A DNA stretch of 64,000 bases from Dermatophagoides farinae. Its lineage: Eukaryota > Arthropoda > Arachnida > Sarcoptiformes > Pyroglyphidae. The notes under the pieces were generated by a model. That model saw nothing but the letters and a program-made list of their open reading frames with translations, searched no databases and was not told the origin of the DNA. The position numbers and the translations under genes are program-made. Positions within the stretch are counted from its first letter, which is position 1; the number at the start of each line of letters is the position of its first letter. Positions 1-15,271 of the stretch are shown here, in pieces. The stretch spans positions 620,001 to 684,000 of the forward strand of contig NC_134677.1 in NCBI RefSeq assembly GCF_024713945.1. The letters run 5' to 3'.

Positions 1-1639
1 TTTTTCCTCCTCTCTTTCCTTTCGGTTATTATCATCATTACCGCAGCAAAATAATGACAATGACAATGACAAGCCAGGAAAACCGGGAAAGAGAGAGAGA
101 GAAAGAAAACGGGACATAATGATGGTGGTAGATAATTATTAATTAACTATGGTTCAACTAGCCATTATCATCATCATCATTTGACCAAACTATGGTCATC
201 ATTAATGGTGTAGTGACCAATCAACAATAACAACAACGACAACGAAAAAAAAAAATCGAACGGAATTCACTATTTAGACACATATCAGTTCCAAATAGTC
301 GATATAGATGATGTCGAATGAATCGATATTCGTCGTCGTCGTCATTGAGAATTTCCAATTTTCTTCTTTGGTTGCCACACACATACCCAATATTTCATTT
401 CATTCATTTTCAAATGTCCATTAATTAGCTTTTTTTCCAAATAATCTATTTTTCGAATGTCAAAATACGAATTTTTTTATGCTGCTGCTGCTGCTGCTGT
501 TTGGTTCATTGGTTCATTGGTACACAGCAATGATGATGAAAGAAAATCGAAAATGTTTGGCCCAAATTCAATGTGTAAATATTTAATTTGTCCATCACCA
601 TCACCAATGCCACCAATGCCATCACTATTCAATTTTCATCAATTCACGCTAGCTAACAACATTTTCGATTGGCTTTTGACGTGTTTGTATAAGTTTAGCT
701 ATGTTTTTTTCTTTTCTCTTGGTGACATTTACACACACACATTAGATGATGATATACGATGAATTTCTGGCTTTTTATCATTCGAAAAATATCGATGAAA
801 TCCATCCATCACGATTGAATGAATTTAGCGAATTTTTTTTTTCCTTACACAAAATATCTGGAACTTTGGTTTTTTTTCCTCTTTCACAAATTGAATCAAC
901 CAGATGAAATGTGTCTGAAACAGAGAGAGAACGAGAGAAACCGGAATAAATAAATGCAAAAATGTCGTCATCATAATGGATTGAAACGGAAATAGAAGCG
1001 AGATATTTTAGAAAAACAAACGGAAGTGAATCGTGTGTGTGTGTGTCACACAGTGTCATTTTGAATGATTCGAAATAAAAAATCAATTTCGGCTATTTCT
1101 ACATTTTGTACCCTTTTTTTCGGTTGTTTTATTGAAAAATTGATTTATTAAAAACAAAAAACAAAAACAAAATCAATGTGACCAAATTATAATGATGACC
1201 AATGAAGTATAGAAATAGAGAGTTGTAGTAGTAGTAGTAGTAGGAGGACAATCCACATATATGAATCTGGCTACACACGCGCATCCTGAAATGAATTGAT
1301 GGACGAAAAATAGAAAAAATTGTCATTTTTATCAAACTTTTTTTTTCTGGCCACTTCCTATGATGTGGCCGTTGGTTTGTTTTTTTTTTCGTTTCTGTTG
1401 TATTCGCCTCAATGAATTTGTATTTCTGATTTTTTTTTCTATATTTCTGGCTAATAATAATAACTGGTTGTATGTGTCACCGTATGGAACATCAAACATC
1501 AAACATCATCATCATCATCATCATCGTCATCGTCATCAACCGAAATGGATTCCACCCAAAACAAAACAAAAACAACGATGATGATGATGATGGCAATTAT
1601 ATGATTTTTTTTCTGGTGGCCAATCCATCATCAACCAGA

Positions 1640-1642
<3 letters not shown>

Positions 1643-1676
<34 letters not shown>
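1643..1676. repeat. (GA)17 microsatellite
   Basis: An uninterrupted GA dinucleotide run, followed about 25 bases later by a long A homopolymer. It is one of many microsatellites in this region. Confidence 0.95.
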
Positions 1677-1680
<4 letters not shown>

Positions 1681-3005
1681 AAATACCCAGCCCAAAGATC
1701 AAAAAAAAAAAAAAAAAAAAATGCTGAACAAAATGAAACAAAACAAGTGAATTAGACACACACACATATACACATCGTACACAGACAAACGAACAAACAA
1801 AAACACACAACAGTGGCTATTTTAACATAAAAGTCATTTTTATATACCTGATTTCATTGAATGAAATGAATAAATGTTTGATTGATTGATGAATGAGTTG
1901 AAATTAATCAAAAAAAAAAAAAAAAAAAAACGAAACAAAACGAAACATTTTATCCATCGTGGTTGATAATGATGATGATTTCCATCACCATCACCATCAA
2001 ATGGCACACGAACACTTATGTACACTGTATATTATGGTATTGGTGGTGGTGGTGGTCATTGTCATTGTTTTGTCAGATGATGTTATGACGACAAATTTTT
2101 TTTTATCCAACATCAACCATTGATGATGGATAGAATGAAATTATCATCAATTGAAAAGAATGATAAGGGATTCATTTCGTTTTGTTTCGTCAATGATGAT
2201 GGAAATGTTGGAATGTCACGTTTTTTTTTCTATTTATTTCATTCACTCTTTTTCATCAAATCTAATATGGATGGAGATGGATATCCACTGGACTATGTCA
2301 GGTGAGCAGCTCTAGTGTCCTGAAAAAAAAAAATCTTGATGGATTTTCTTTTCATTTTTCATTTATATACTGGACATTTTGTTTTCACACACACACATGC
2401 CGGCCAGTTATTGTTTTGGTCAAAAATTTTTGTGTGTGTGTAAAAAAAGAAACCAGAATAAAATATAACGAACATGTCTATCATATCCAATCAATCCATT
2501 TTGGTTTCATTTCAAATTCTCATTGATGATGATGATGATGGCTTCATTTTCGCCATTATTTGACACATTATTTTAAAAAGGCCAAAAAAGAAAAAAGTTT
2601 TGAAATTTCATCCATTCACTTTTGTTACTGCGTTTGTGTGTGTGTAATAGTCATTTTTTTTTAAAAAATTTTCATCGTCATCAACACACTTGTTCGTTGT
2701 TGAATGGAATTGAAAAAAAAAGACAATCACACACACACATACACAATACATTCAAACTATTGATCCAAATTTTTACCACAACTTTGTCTGTTTGTGTGTT
2801 TGGTTTCTGCAGTTGGCACGTTTATTTTGTTTTCGTTTTATCTTCAGGCCACAATGCGTGCATATGATGTGATGTGATGATAATGATTCCAATTTTTTTT
2901 TTTTTTTTTTTTGGTATTTGATAATCCAGAGTTTTTTTTCTTTTTTTTTGCTGGAAAAAAAACACATAACAAGCCTGAAGACATTTTGAGATTTTGTGAC
3001 GATTC

Positions 3006-3030
3006 CACACACACACACACACACACACAC
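3006..3030. repeat. (CA)n microsatellite
   Basis: An uninterrupted CA run of about 12 units. Similar CA/TG runs recur near 8755-8780, 9200-9220, 50261-50285 and 53490-53510. Confidence 0.95.
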
Positions 3031-4261
3031 TAACCACTAACCACAATGTCAAACGTAGGGCTGAGAATTTTTTTTTTTTCGTTTTCGTTTTCGAATCGTA
3101 TTTTATGGCTTTTGACCCATGGGGAATGACACTACAAAGGTGGTGATTAATACAACACTTCTGTTTATGATAGTTAATTAGACAAAAATGCAAAAAAAAT
3201 TTGTTATCTTTTCGGCCATAATTCCAATGGGAATTTTCAAATCACAATTCGATCCTATTATCATCCTATATGTCATTATGAAATGGCAATGACACCACCA
3301 CATGTTGGATTACAGCCACTTTACACATACACTTTATACAGTGGTGGTGGATCAAAAAAAAAACAAAAAAAAATTCAAATTTTAACAACACTAAAACAAG
3401 ACAAAAAAAATGACCACAGAAAAATGAAAATTAGATTCAAATTTGACCTTTTAATAATCAAAAAAAAAAAAAAAAATTTTTCATTGTATGGTCAGTGATG
3501 CAAAACAAAACAAAAAAAACAAAATATGAAATGAAAAATTCATTCGATTTTCAATTGGTCAAAATCGTTTTATAATAATTGTTTCATTTCTGTTAATCCT
3601 CATACATTATTATGTTTGGTTATGGTTCATTTGGCAAACATTTATCATTATTAACCCCCCACCAAAGACCAATTCACCCCACCCCCACCATCAATGAATG
3701 AATAATGAATAGATTTAAATGATTGAACAAAAAAAAAGTGTCGATCATGATGATGATGATTATGGCGTTATGATTTTGTAGTTAATTTGATATAATTTAA
3801 ACAAAACAAAACAAAAGTTAATTATGATTATCGAATCGAATTGAATAAATGGATGAATGGATGGTTTTTCTTTGCTCAAACAAAAAACCGAAAAGACGAT
3901 TATCGGTGATGATTATCGATGATGATGATGATGACGATGAAAAACTTTGAAGAAATCTGTTTTGTTTCGATTTTGAACAAAAAAAAAAAATTGGAACAAG
4001 AAAAAGGTTTTTCTCTCTGTCTCTGTCTGATGATCACATACTGTGAATTTGGCAAAAAATTTTTTTTCCCTTGATTATTACAGATGATGATGATGATGAT
4101 GTCATTACGATTGGTTTTTAAAGATTTTGATTCGATTCGAGCGTATACAGCCTACAGCCATGTGTTCTATATGCCATCAATGTAATCATCATCATCATCA
4201 TCATTATCATCAGCGACAACAACAACCGACCATGATTTTCTAACAGTTTTTTTTCTCAGTT

Positions 4262-4302
4262 CAACAACAACAACAACAACAACGACGACGACGACGACGA
4301 CG
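4262..4302. repeat. Compound (CAA)n-(CGA)n triplet repeat
   Basis: A run of CAA units passes directly into a run of CGA/ACG units. A second pure ACG run lies at about 14240-14262. These CpG-bearing triplets stand out in otherwise AT-rich DNA. Confidence 0.9.
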
Positions 4303-7300
4303 ATCAATCCTGAGAGTTTTATGAATTCTTGGGACCTTGGTATATTGCTTGGCTTGCTTGATAATGTGACAAGTTACAAGATTGATGAGTATTTTTTCAT
4401 CATCATCATCACCATCAAGTCAATTTACCGAATTCATTCTTGTTCTCTCTACATTCGACATTTTTATTCATTCATTCTTATCCACAGCCAAAACAAAATA
4501 AAAATAACGAATGAAATTCGAATAAGATGATGATGATGATGACTTGTATCCACTTTTTATTTCTGGAACATGAAAAATTTCATCGATCGATCAATCGATC
4601 AATCAATCAATCAATCGATAATTTTGGTTGTCTTTTAAAAGAATTTTTTTTTTGTTTTCTTTCTTTGAAAATCAATTGTTGGTGATGACGATGATGATGA
4701 AAAATTCATTTTGTTGTTGTTGTTGTTGTTGTTTGGATAAATTCTGCCAAGATCAAGAAAAAAAAATTGGTTTTTTTTTCATCCATTCGGGTCGAGAATT
4801 AATTACCTTTTAGAGAGAAATTATTTAATTAACACCAGGACAAAAAAAAATATTTTCACACCTTAGAATTGGAAAAAAAACAACTACAATATGGACAAGC
4901 CATACATATCCTTGGTGTCCAGCAAAAAAAAAAAAATAAAATAAAGGGATCGTCCATTAACAGCTGATATTTCAGCTGTTTTTGGTATACCAATCAATTC
5001 TATAATAACCCAAGTGTCAAAATAGCGAACCATCATTTGTAATAATTAAATTTTCGAAACCATAAGTTATATATTATTATTATTATTACTACACACTAAT
5101 TTGATTTGATTTGACTTTGATTTGATTTGATTTGAATTCCGTATTGCCGGTTTTTTTTCCACATTATTAGATTATGTTTTCACACACACACACACACACG
5201 CGCGCGCACATCGAATAATGTTGTTGCTGCCTGTGAACAAACAATTTGTCTATCTGTTTTTTTTTTTCGTTCACGATTTTCATTTGTTCCGTTCTGTTTT
5301 TTTTTTGTGCGGTCTCGATGATAATAAAATGTTATATCATCACAAGAGGAAAAAAAACCCGACGAAAAAAACAACAACACAACACAACTGGTTGGCTGTC
5401 CAGCCCAAACGATTTAGATTATCGTCACGGGATTTTTTTTAAATTTTTTTTCTTTCTTAATATTCGTCATCATCATCATCATTCTGTCAATCAACTAATG
5501 ATATATATCGTCGTTGATTCTACGTCATCATCGTGGCGGTGGTGGACACAACATGACAGAATATCGATATTGTACACACACACACACAACGAAACAAAAT
5601 TCATGAACAAATTTTCAATCATCATCATCATTGATGATGATGATGAATATCGTGCACGGATTTTTTTTTTTTTATTTCATTCTCATATTTTTACCATCAC
5701 CATTGCTTCCTTACCTCATCCCTCCTTCCTCCAGCCCCCGACCGCCCCGCCATCCAGAAAAATCTTGACAAAACAATAATCTTTCAAGATGATGATGATG
5801 ATGGCTTTGATCATTTGTCCAGTTGTGTTTGTGTATGAATGTGTGTGGATAATAATGGCCAATATGAAATAAAAATTATTATTATGGTGAAATTGCAAGT
5901 TTTTCATCAGATTTTTTTTTGCAGTTTTCTTCTTGGTTGATGATTAGAAGGAAAGGCCGCATCGAATACGATGGATAACATGGATTTTTTTTTTTCGTTG
6001 ATGATGAATGTTTAAATCTCTCTCGCTCGCTCTCTATCGCGTTGCCGTAATAATGATATAGGAGATGACGATGATGATGAGATTTGTGTGCAAAAAGCCG
6101 TAGCAAATAAACATGTTTTCATCTGGCGTCCATTTTCCATCATTTTATCCTATCCTATTCGTATTCATCCGCTTCAAATCTTGTTTTTTTTTCTTGGTTG
6201 CCGCGTCTTTGTATTGGTCATCATCATCATCATCATAATGGACAACAACAACAATATTCGTATGATGATGATGAATGGCAATGATGATGTGGATGAACAA
6301 CGAATGAATGAATGAAATGTAATGAATGAATCAAACGAATATGGCCGAATGTAGCTAGATGATGAAAAAGAAGCAGATATGGTCAGATAAAGCAACAAAT
6401 GGATTGAAATGACGAGCTTTACTATTCTAATCTCTCCAAAAGATTTCAAGATTCATAACTAATAAATTGATCAAATTAATCGAATCAAATTAATTGGAAA
6501 ATTAAATAGTTTGTGTCCAGCAAATGAATTCATGATTATCTTGATGATGATTAAATCAAATCAAATTTTGGCGCCCAGATAATAATGAAAACTAATCTAA
6601 ATGTCGATTGTTTATAATGAATTTGATTAGATCCTTGATGATGATGATGATGATGATCAATCCATCTAATGGCGCTCGGACTTGGACACACACAGTAGTT
6701 TTCCATATACAAAAAAAATACTGATCATGATCATTATAAAAATGAATGATGATGATGAAAAATTCATTGCGTGCAAAATTTTTCATTGCAACATAAAAAA
6801 AAATTATTCAAAAATCATCATCATCATCATCATAATCATCATGATTGCCACCGCCACCACTATCACCATCATGATCATCATCAAATATTGAAATCATGAC
6901 TTGATTTTTAAACTTGAAAAATGATGAATTTTACTCTCTCTCTCTCTCTTCATCGCTTGTCACAAATTGAGACATTGTTTTTTTTTCTTTGATCATAATT
7001 GACCAACTGGTGAAAAAAAAAATTTACAAATTTTCAGCCAAACGAAAAAACAAAACAAAATTGATTTTCCGGATCATCATCATCATCATGGGATGATAAT
7101 TTGCCAATGATGATGATCACCATCACCATCATCATTGATCATAATCATCGTGATTGCAACAATACAAAAAAAAGGTGTTTGTTTTGTGTTGTGTGCATTG
7201 TGTGATTAGATCATCATCATCATCATCATCATCGTCATCATCGGGAAAAAAAACGGGTTCTCTAATTAAAATTAAACCACAATAAAGTCATCCGTCATCT

Positions 7301-8754
7301 TAAGACGACGACATAATCAAAATGATGATGATGATGATCATCATCATCAAGATCATAATCAAGATGTAAAAACCAAGAAAAGATTCGCCTAAAACACACA
7401 CATTTTCTTCGATAGAAGGACGAGAGAGAGAGAGAAAAAAATTCTAATTACAATTGACTTGAATCGATGACGATGATGATGATTATAATGATGATGTTCG
7501 CATTCGATTAGATTTGTGTGTGTGGTTTTTTTTTCTTTTTTTTTTTGCTCGAATAAATATTATACGAATCAAAAATGAAAAAAAAAATGAAAAATTCCTC
7601 CACCCCGCAACAATGGATGAGTAAGCCGAGAAAAAAGGTCCAGTGTACGATGTTTTGCTCTACTGGACAATAATGTGGAGAAAACAAAAATTTGTCTGTT
7701 TGTTTGTTTGTTTGGTTTGGTTTGGTTTGGTTTTGTGTTGTCCAAGATCTACACAGATCTTGAGATTGTGAAAGATGAAGATCATCATCATATGATCACA
7801 TGGATCAATAAAATGATTTTTCATCATCATCATCATCATCATTGTGTGTGATGGTCGATCATTTTTAAAAGTTTGATTCGGTTCTGGTTGGCCAGAAATA
7901 ATAAAAAAAAAACGAAATGTCAGGTGTACACTGGCTGGCTGACTGAAATTTGACTTTATTCATCTTCACCGAAAAAAAAACTATTAGAATGATTACTATC
8001 ATTACAATTTTTCGTTTTTTTTTTCGTTCAGATTTGAATGATGGATAAAAATTGTTTTTGGTGGTGGTGGTGGCGATGGTGGTTATTCGTCAAAATTGGC
8101 CATATGGATTCACGATATACACATGATGATCGGATGAATTTTTTTTTTTTTCGTTCTTTTCCATATTCGTGGCAATGGTGAGTGAAAAATTTTCATTGTG
8201 GTGGCGTCAGTCGTCGTCATCGCCATCGTCATCGTCCAAGACGATGATGATGATGATGATGGCCACACGAAAACAACATGTAATTTTATTGTGATGCAAA
8301 TTTTTAATTTATTTAAAAAAAAATTCCGAAAAAATAAAGTTTTGTCGTGTGTGTATGTTGAATTGAGATTCTTAGTTTCGGTTTCGAGGTTTTTCATGGG
8401 CATTTTTTTTCTGGCTGGCTGAATGGGATAAATTTTTTTTTTTGTTACACACGACTATCATCATCACATTTTTTTTTCGTATTTATTGATTGAATAAAAA
8501 TCATGATTATTGATCATCATCGTCAACATCATAGATAGATAGATCGATCGATCGATTGATCATCCATAAGAAGGATTTTTTCTTTTTGTCTGATCAAGAT
8601 TGATTCACACAGCACAACATTGATTGAATGTGAATAAATAAATTGAAAAAAAGAGGTTTTTTTTATCTAGAAGAGAGAGAGAGAGAGAGAGACTTGATGT
8701 TGTTGTTGTTGTTGTCCATTTTCACGAACATTTTCTATTCTCACACACGCACAG

Positions 8755-8780
8755 ACACACACACACACACACACACACAC
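8755..8780. repeat. (AC)13 microsatellite
   Basis: An uninterrupted AC run in the gene-poor region, preceded by a GTT run near 8700 and followed by a CAA run near 8815-8840. Confidence 0.95.
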
Positions 8781-9471
8781 ATCAGTTTGTAAAAGTTTTT
8801 CCACAATTCTTTCAACAACAACAACAACAACAACAACAAAAATTAAATTATATCCAACCAGAGAAAAACATTGTGTGTGTGTGATTGCATTTTTCCGGAT
8901 TCTCTATAATTCCGATGTTGAACCGGTTTCAGTGTGTGTGTGTGTGTGCAAAGAATTTCTTCTACATATTGATTGAATTATTTCGTAATCAATATATATA
9001 TATATTCAATTATTGTTTTCAAAAATTTCTACAATTTCAATGTGACAAAAAAAAATTTTCTTTTTTTTTCTAATCACAAACAACCAATCAAACAAACCGG
9101 TGATGGTGTTTGAGAAAATTTTTCCATTGAAAAAGTACCGTTTCATTTTGTTTTGTTTCGTTTCGTTTGGTTATGTTCAACAGAAATTTTTCTCTCTCTG
9201 TGTGTGTGTGTGTGTGTGTTTTTTTTTTCTGTAATGTAAACACATCTATTACACACAAGGTGTAATATATGGAGCCAGTGAGAGGCAGAAAGATATATCA
9301 CCGATACACTTTAGGGACTTCGACTTGTCATCATCATCATCATCATCATCATCCGTACAAACATTGTTGTTGAACTGTGTACACTGCACTACACTACACT
9401 ACACTACTATGGCTTTTGTCTGTGTGTGTGTATGTCTTATTATTTGCTTTGGGCGACAATCTATATACGGT

Positions 9472-9503
<32 letters not shown>

Positions 9504-12500
9504 CCGTATATTATGTTTGTCGAAAAAAAAGAAAGAAAAATAAATAAACTCCTGGAGCGAATTTCGATGATCATGATGATCATGGTGAAGACTACCGAAT
9601 TCGGTGTGTTGGTTGTTTTTTTCTCTCTTCATGTTCATGTCAAAAAAGATATTTATATCTATCGAATCGATTGGATAGATAGGCAAGATACAAACAGACA
9701 CACACACACACACACACAAGTTGTCTATAATTTGGATTATACTAATTTTTTATTTTACACATTCAAGTACACCCACAAAACGATAATTTTGTTTGATCGA
9801 TAGCCATTGATTGATTGACTATTTTTTTTCCATGATACATGTGATCATCATCATTGCATTTAATGTGATAAAATAACTGTACATTTACCATCATCATCAT
9901 CATCACACACAGATTGTCAACATGAAAAAATTTTTTCAAACTTTTTTTCTTTACTGTTCTATTTGACAGACCACACATATGAATGGAGAAAATGACAAAA
10001 TGGAATTGAAAAAAAAATTCGCCAAACTTGAATTTGTTTGCCATACGTATGGCGTGTGTGTGTGTGTGTGTGTATGAAGGATGTTTACCTTGGTGTAGAA
10101 GTTTGAATGAACGAAAAAAGATTATTTCTTGTTTCGTGTATTTTTTTTTTTTTTTGATCATCATCAAAGCCAAATAATGACGATGATGATGATGATGAGC
10201 ACTCAAGCAAATCTTGATTACCATTGTTGTTGTTGTTGTTGTTGTTGTTGCTGAATTGCATATACCGCACATACATTTTACCAGAATAAATGAATTTGAA
10301 GATGATGACGATGATCAGCAGTAGTTTGTTCGAGTTTTTCTTCTCTATATAAATTTTTCTCTCTTGAATTTTAGTTTGTCGAATCGGTCTATCGTCACCT
10401 GGTTCAATGATTTCGATGATGATGATGATGAGTTGTTGTCATCATTATCATCATCATCATCATCGTCATTGAATGGCACGCGTATGAATCGAATCGAATC
10501 GAATGTGGAATTTGAATTTTTTCTGCATTTTCGTTGTTGTTTGTTGTTTTCCTACCGAATGAATGAATGAATGAGTTGACAAACGCAATTTATAGCCAGG
10601 AAAAAAAATTTTTTTTTCTCCCATTTTCGTTTCGCTATTTACTGCAAAATCGATGAATTTTATTTTTCCATCCATTCATCCATTCAATCGACCAAATATA
10701 AAACAAAAAAAAAACGAAAAAAAAATTCATATCCTGGTCGCTTTGCTATTTAGAAATATGGCGCGCGAAAAAAAATGAATTCATTTCGCGCCATACCTAG
10801 GCAACAAAGGAGTGGTTGCTTGCTTGCTTGCTTTCGTCTTTTTTTCTCAATTTCGTTACCTTGAAACAATTTAATGGGCAAGCCTTTTTGTTCATTTGAT
10901 TTTTTTTGTTTGATGCACCTATGGACCTTTACAACAACACATTTTTTTCCGCCGCTCTAAAATCGTGACCATAATTAAGAACTGCAATGTGAGAGAGAGA
11001 GAGAGAATGAGAGTCTAATTAATTACACAATTAACACACACTATAAATTGAGTGAAAAAAAATGAACGAGAAAAAATATTGATTATGAAACAAAACAAAA
11101 AACAAAACACAAACAGAAGAATAAATCAAAAAAATCTATCATTCCTTCATTTCATTTGCACACTTCATACAAATATTATGACATTTGACCTTCGCTATTA
11201 AACGTCTATGTTTGTCTGTTTGTTTGTTATTTGTTATTCATGAGAATTGAATGGCGTGATGCCACGGTACCACCACACGGTGTTCATTATTATATCGATC
11301 GGGATTAGTCAGTATATATATATCGATAATGATGATTCTACAGAATCAAAAAACATCTATCCATAGTTGTCGTAGTGGTTGGGCAGCAGCAGCAGCAAAA
11401 AAAAATTATCATTTTTTTTTTTTTGGACAAATTTCAATCTAAAACCAGCTATTATCGTCATAATCATCATCATCATCATTAGTAGAATGATGAATATTGT
11501 GATGAAGAAAACACGTTTCACTTATTCTTACCCTCCCCCCCCCAAAAAAAAAATGGCCAATCAAAGAGCAGTAGTAATAGGAAAAAAATGGTTAATCGGA
11601 AATTCTGTGATTCTACATTCTCATTTTAAATATAATTGTAATATACTTCATTTATGATGAAGAAGAAGAAAAAAATAAAAATCATAATCATCATTTGAAT
11701 GGAAAAAAATTTTTCTTTTCTTTTCTTTGCAATTTTTTTTTATTGTTGAATCAAATGAAAAAAAAGAAAAAAAAACAGGTCGCCGCCCGAACATTAATGA
11801 GTTTGATTATGTCTGTGTGTGTGTTGTGGATGGATGGATGGATGGTTGGATAGTCTGAATAGATATTTTTGGATTCTCTCTTTCTGTTTATTCGTTCTTC
11901 GTGGTGGTGGTGGTGGTGGTGCCGGTGATGATGGTTAGATGATGATCATCGATGATGATTATCAACCAACCGACCAACAACAAACGAAAAAATCGTTTTA
12001 TTTTGAACACACACACACATACACACAATTGATCGTTGATGATCATCATCGATGATGATGATGATTATTCATTGATGGCCAATGTCCGATTGTCATGATT
12101 ATCATCATCATCATCATCATCATCACTATATGGATTTGATTTTAAATCAAAAAAAAAAAAAATTCGACAAATCGAAATCGACCAATCATCATCATCATCA
12201 TCATCAATCGATTGAAATGAATATTTTATGCAAGCAAAAATTTTCTTCTTGTTGTTGTTGATGATGATGATGATGAATATATAGAAATGGATAATTTTAA
12301 AAATGTTTAGATTTGATTCAAGATGAATTTCATTCATTCATTCATTCATTCATTTCATTTACCCATTATATAATGGTCACCATTCAAATTCAAATTGATA
12401 TGAATGTTGATTGATCAGTCATCAATCACCATTTTGACGATGATAATGATCATTTTCATCATTTCATTTCATTTGAATTCGATTATTCCGGCCATTAAAA

Positions 12501-14786
12501 TGTGCCAAAAAAAAAATAAAAATATTTGGCACTGGAGAAAAAAATTTTTTTTTTCTTGAAAATGCTCAAAAACAAAACGAACGTGATGAGATGACCAAAT
12601 GTTTCTTTTTTTTTCAATCACTGATCAACATTTTTTGTCAACGATATGAAACGGGGAAAAAAACACTGAAAAAAAAATAAATTCAATTTGTGAATGATTG
12701 AATTTTATATTTTTTTCAGTGTTGTTGTTGTTGTTGTTGTTCTTGTTCACACTACTAGATTATCAATTGTTAGGTGGTAATCAATATTCTATCCGTGAAA
12801 CTTGTGTGTATCAAGTTTGTCGAATTTGTCGAGTGTGTGTGTGTGTATGTTACGTACGTTTTCATCATCCATTCAATCAGGCTAATTGAATCTTTGTCGT
12901 CGTTGTCGTTGTCATTGTCGTTGTTGTTGTTGTTGTTGTTGTCTCGGAGCCAATAACCATATGTCTAATAGCTTCATAGTGTGTGTGTTGAAAGCAAATT
13001 TTTATCCAAGTGCAAGTTGTTAGTTGTTAGTTGAGTGAAGAGAAAAAAAACTAATTATAAAATTGGTAGCTTCAAAAAAAAAAAAAATTTGGAACAAATA
13101 CAAGAAAAATTTGTTCGTTCAACAGCCAAACAGCCAAACAAACAGACAAATTGATTAGTAGATAGATAGATGATGATAATGTGACAAACGAATGAATGAA
13201 TAAACAGAAGAAAAAAAATGATGTAAATTTTTGAATATTTGCCAAAATGAAATTTTTTTTTTATTGTACCAACAAACAGAAAAAACAAACCACCACCAGA
13301 ATCAGCAATAAATATAGATGAATGAACTTGAAATTTAGAATGTGTCTAATTGATTGTCTACTACGACGACGACGACGACAACGTTGGTTGTCTAAACGAG
13401 AGATAGCAAGTCAATTAGCGGATGAATTTTTGTTGTTATTATTGTAATTTATTGTAATCATGATCGATTATAATCACCGGGGCGACGATAGTCTCTCTCT
13501 CTCTCTCTTTCACTGGTCATATAAGAAATTTGACCCTTTGGATCTCTTTTTTTTTTGGTCAACCGATGGTTATCTGTCTCGCTTGTGTGTGTGTGTCCAT
13601 TTACTGTTGTCGTATTGTATATTGTATTGAATTACATAATTTCCAAATCGAACAGAACAGAAAAAAAATGTTTTTGTAACATTTTGTAATCAAAAAAAAA
13701 AAAAAAAAAAAAACTAAATCAAATCAAAAACTTTCAACCAAAATGAATGGCACACACACACACATCATCATCATCATTCATCAATAAATTTTCTCATAAA
13801 AAAAAGTTGAATTTTCTGACAAGCATCCTCATCATCACCATCATCAGCTGAAAGCTGAAATTTTGATTGCTGATGTCGTTCGTTTATTCAACAAATCTTC
13901 GGTTATTGTTTTATATTGATATGAAATGAAATTTTCATTTCATTTTTTTTTTTTTTCATTAATTTAAATTCCATAGCTGGAAAACAAAACAAAACAAAAC
14001 GAAACGAAACGAAAAAAAATCCAACTTGATTTGAACTCGATGAAATTTTTTTTTCTTTTTTTCTGTTTTGTTTTGTTTTTGATGTGTCTCATTATTGTTC
14101 TGAATTCCATTGCTGATTTGATGATGATGATTGCGATGAATCAAAAAATCAATCAGACAAAAATTTTTTCTCTTCCATTTTTTTTTCGCACTCATTATTG
14201 CCTACAAACAAACAAATTCAATTGATTTTGATAAGACGATGACGACGACGACGACGACGACGATGAAATTCCTCAATTCCGTATGTTCATTTTCCCACAT
14301 GATGTGTTGCTGTTGCTGTTGCTGTTTTTTTTTCATTTCATATCCATGCAGGTGATTTATTAATTTTTTTTTTGTTCCTCATCATCATCATCATCATTTC
14401 CACAATTTTCATTATCAAACCGAACAACAACAACGGCGAATGAAAATTAGATCGATTTGAATTGCAGCGAGAAGACAACCAGAAACGAAATAAAACTAAA
14501 AAAAAAAAATCTTAGATAACAGCTGATTGCCTGGTTGACTGTGTGTATAGCCTGTCATCACATTCAATGATTGATTATTGATAAATGGCCAATTTTTTTC
14601 TTTTCGTCCACATAACATCAAGTCCAAGTGAAATTCACAAGCGGATGAACAGAAAAAAAATTGAAATGAAAATTTCAATTTTTTTTTCTTCTTCTCATCA
14701 TCATCATCATCAAAAACGGAATAAATGAGAAATAATTATCACATTATCATTTGCCACTTAATAACATCCAAAAATTGATCAATAGA

Positions 14787-14813
14787 CATTCTCATTGTGG
14801 TACAATGAGAATG
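14787..14813. repeat. Perfect 12-bp stem, 3-base loop hairpin
   Basis: The left arm CATTCTCATTGT (14787-14798) is the exact reverse complement of ACAATGAGAATG (14802-14813), separated by GGT. It is not built from the local simple repeats. No gene or terminator role is evident. Confidence 0.9.
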
Positions 14814-15271
14814 AGACAATGGAAAGAAAAAGAAGAAAAAAATTGATTTTCATTTGTTTTCCATCCATTTTTTTTTTGGCTTTTTGGGCCCCTGAACAAA
14901 AGAATAATTGGGTGTAAAATCACGAAAAAGGAAACAAAAAAATGATGAAATTTCAATTTAAAATTTCCGCCATTTTTTTTCTTCATTCATTTACATATTT
15001 GAATGTCATCATCATTATCATCATCGGCAAAACAATTATATAATGGTAATAATCATAATTTTTACAAATGATAAACGGAAATGGAGACTTGTTCAAGATC
15101 ATTTTTTTTTTTGTATTTTGAATGAGAAAAATTATTTTTGTTTTTTTTCGTTTCATTTCTTTTGTTCGTCTTTTTCTTTTTCTTCCATCATAATCATCAT
15201 CGATGATGATGATAATGATGATGATAGAACAATTGAAAATTGATGATGATTTTTATTACCGTTCAACTACT

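Noticed and set aside
12698-12956. Leucine-rich open frames resembling a signal peptide
   Set aside because: The leucines come from a GTT/TTG triplet run and the cysteines from a TG run; no domain follows.
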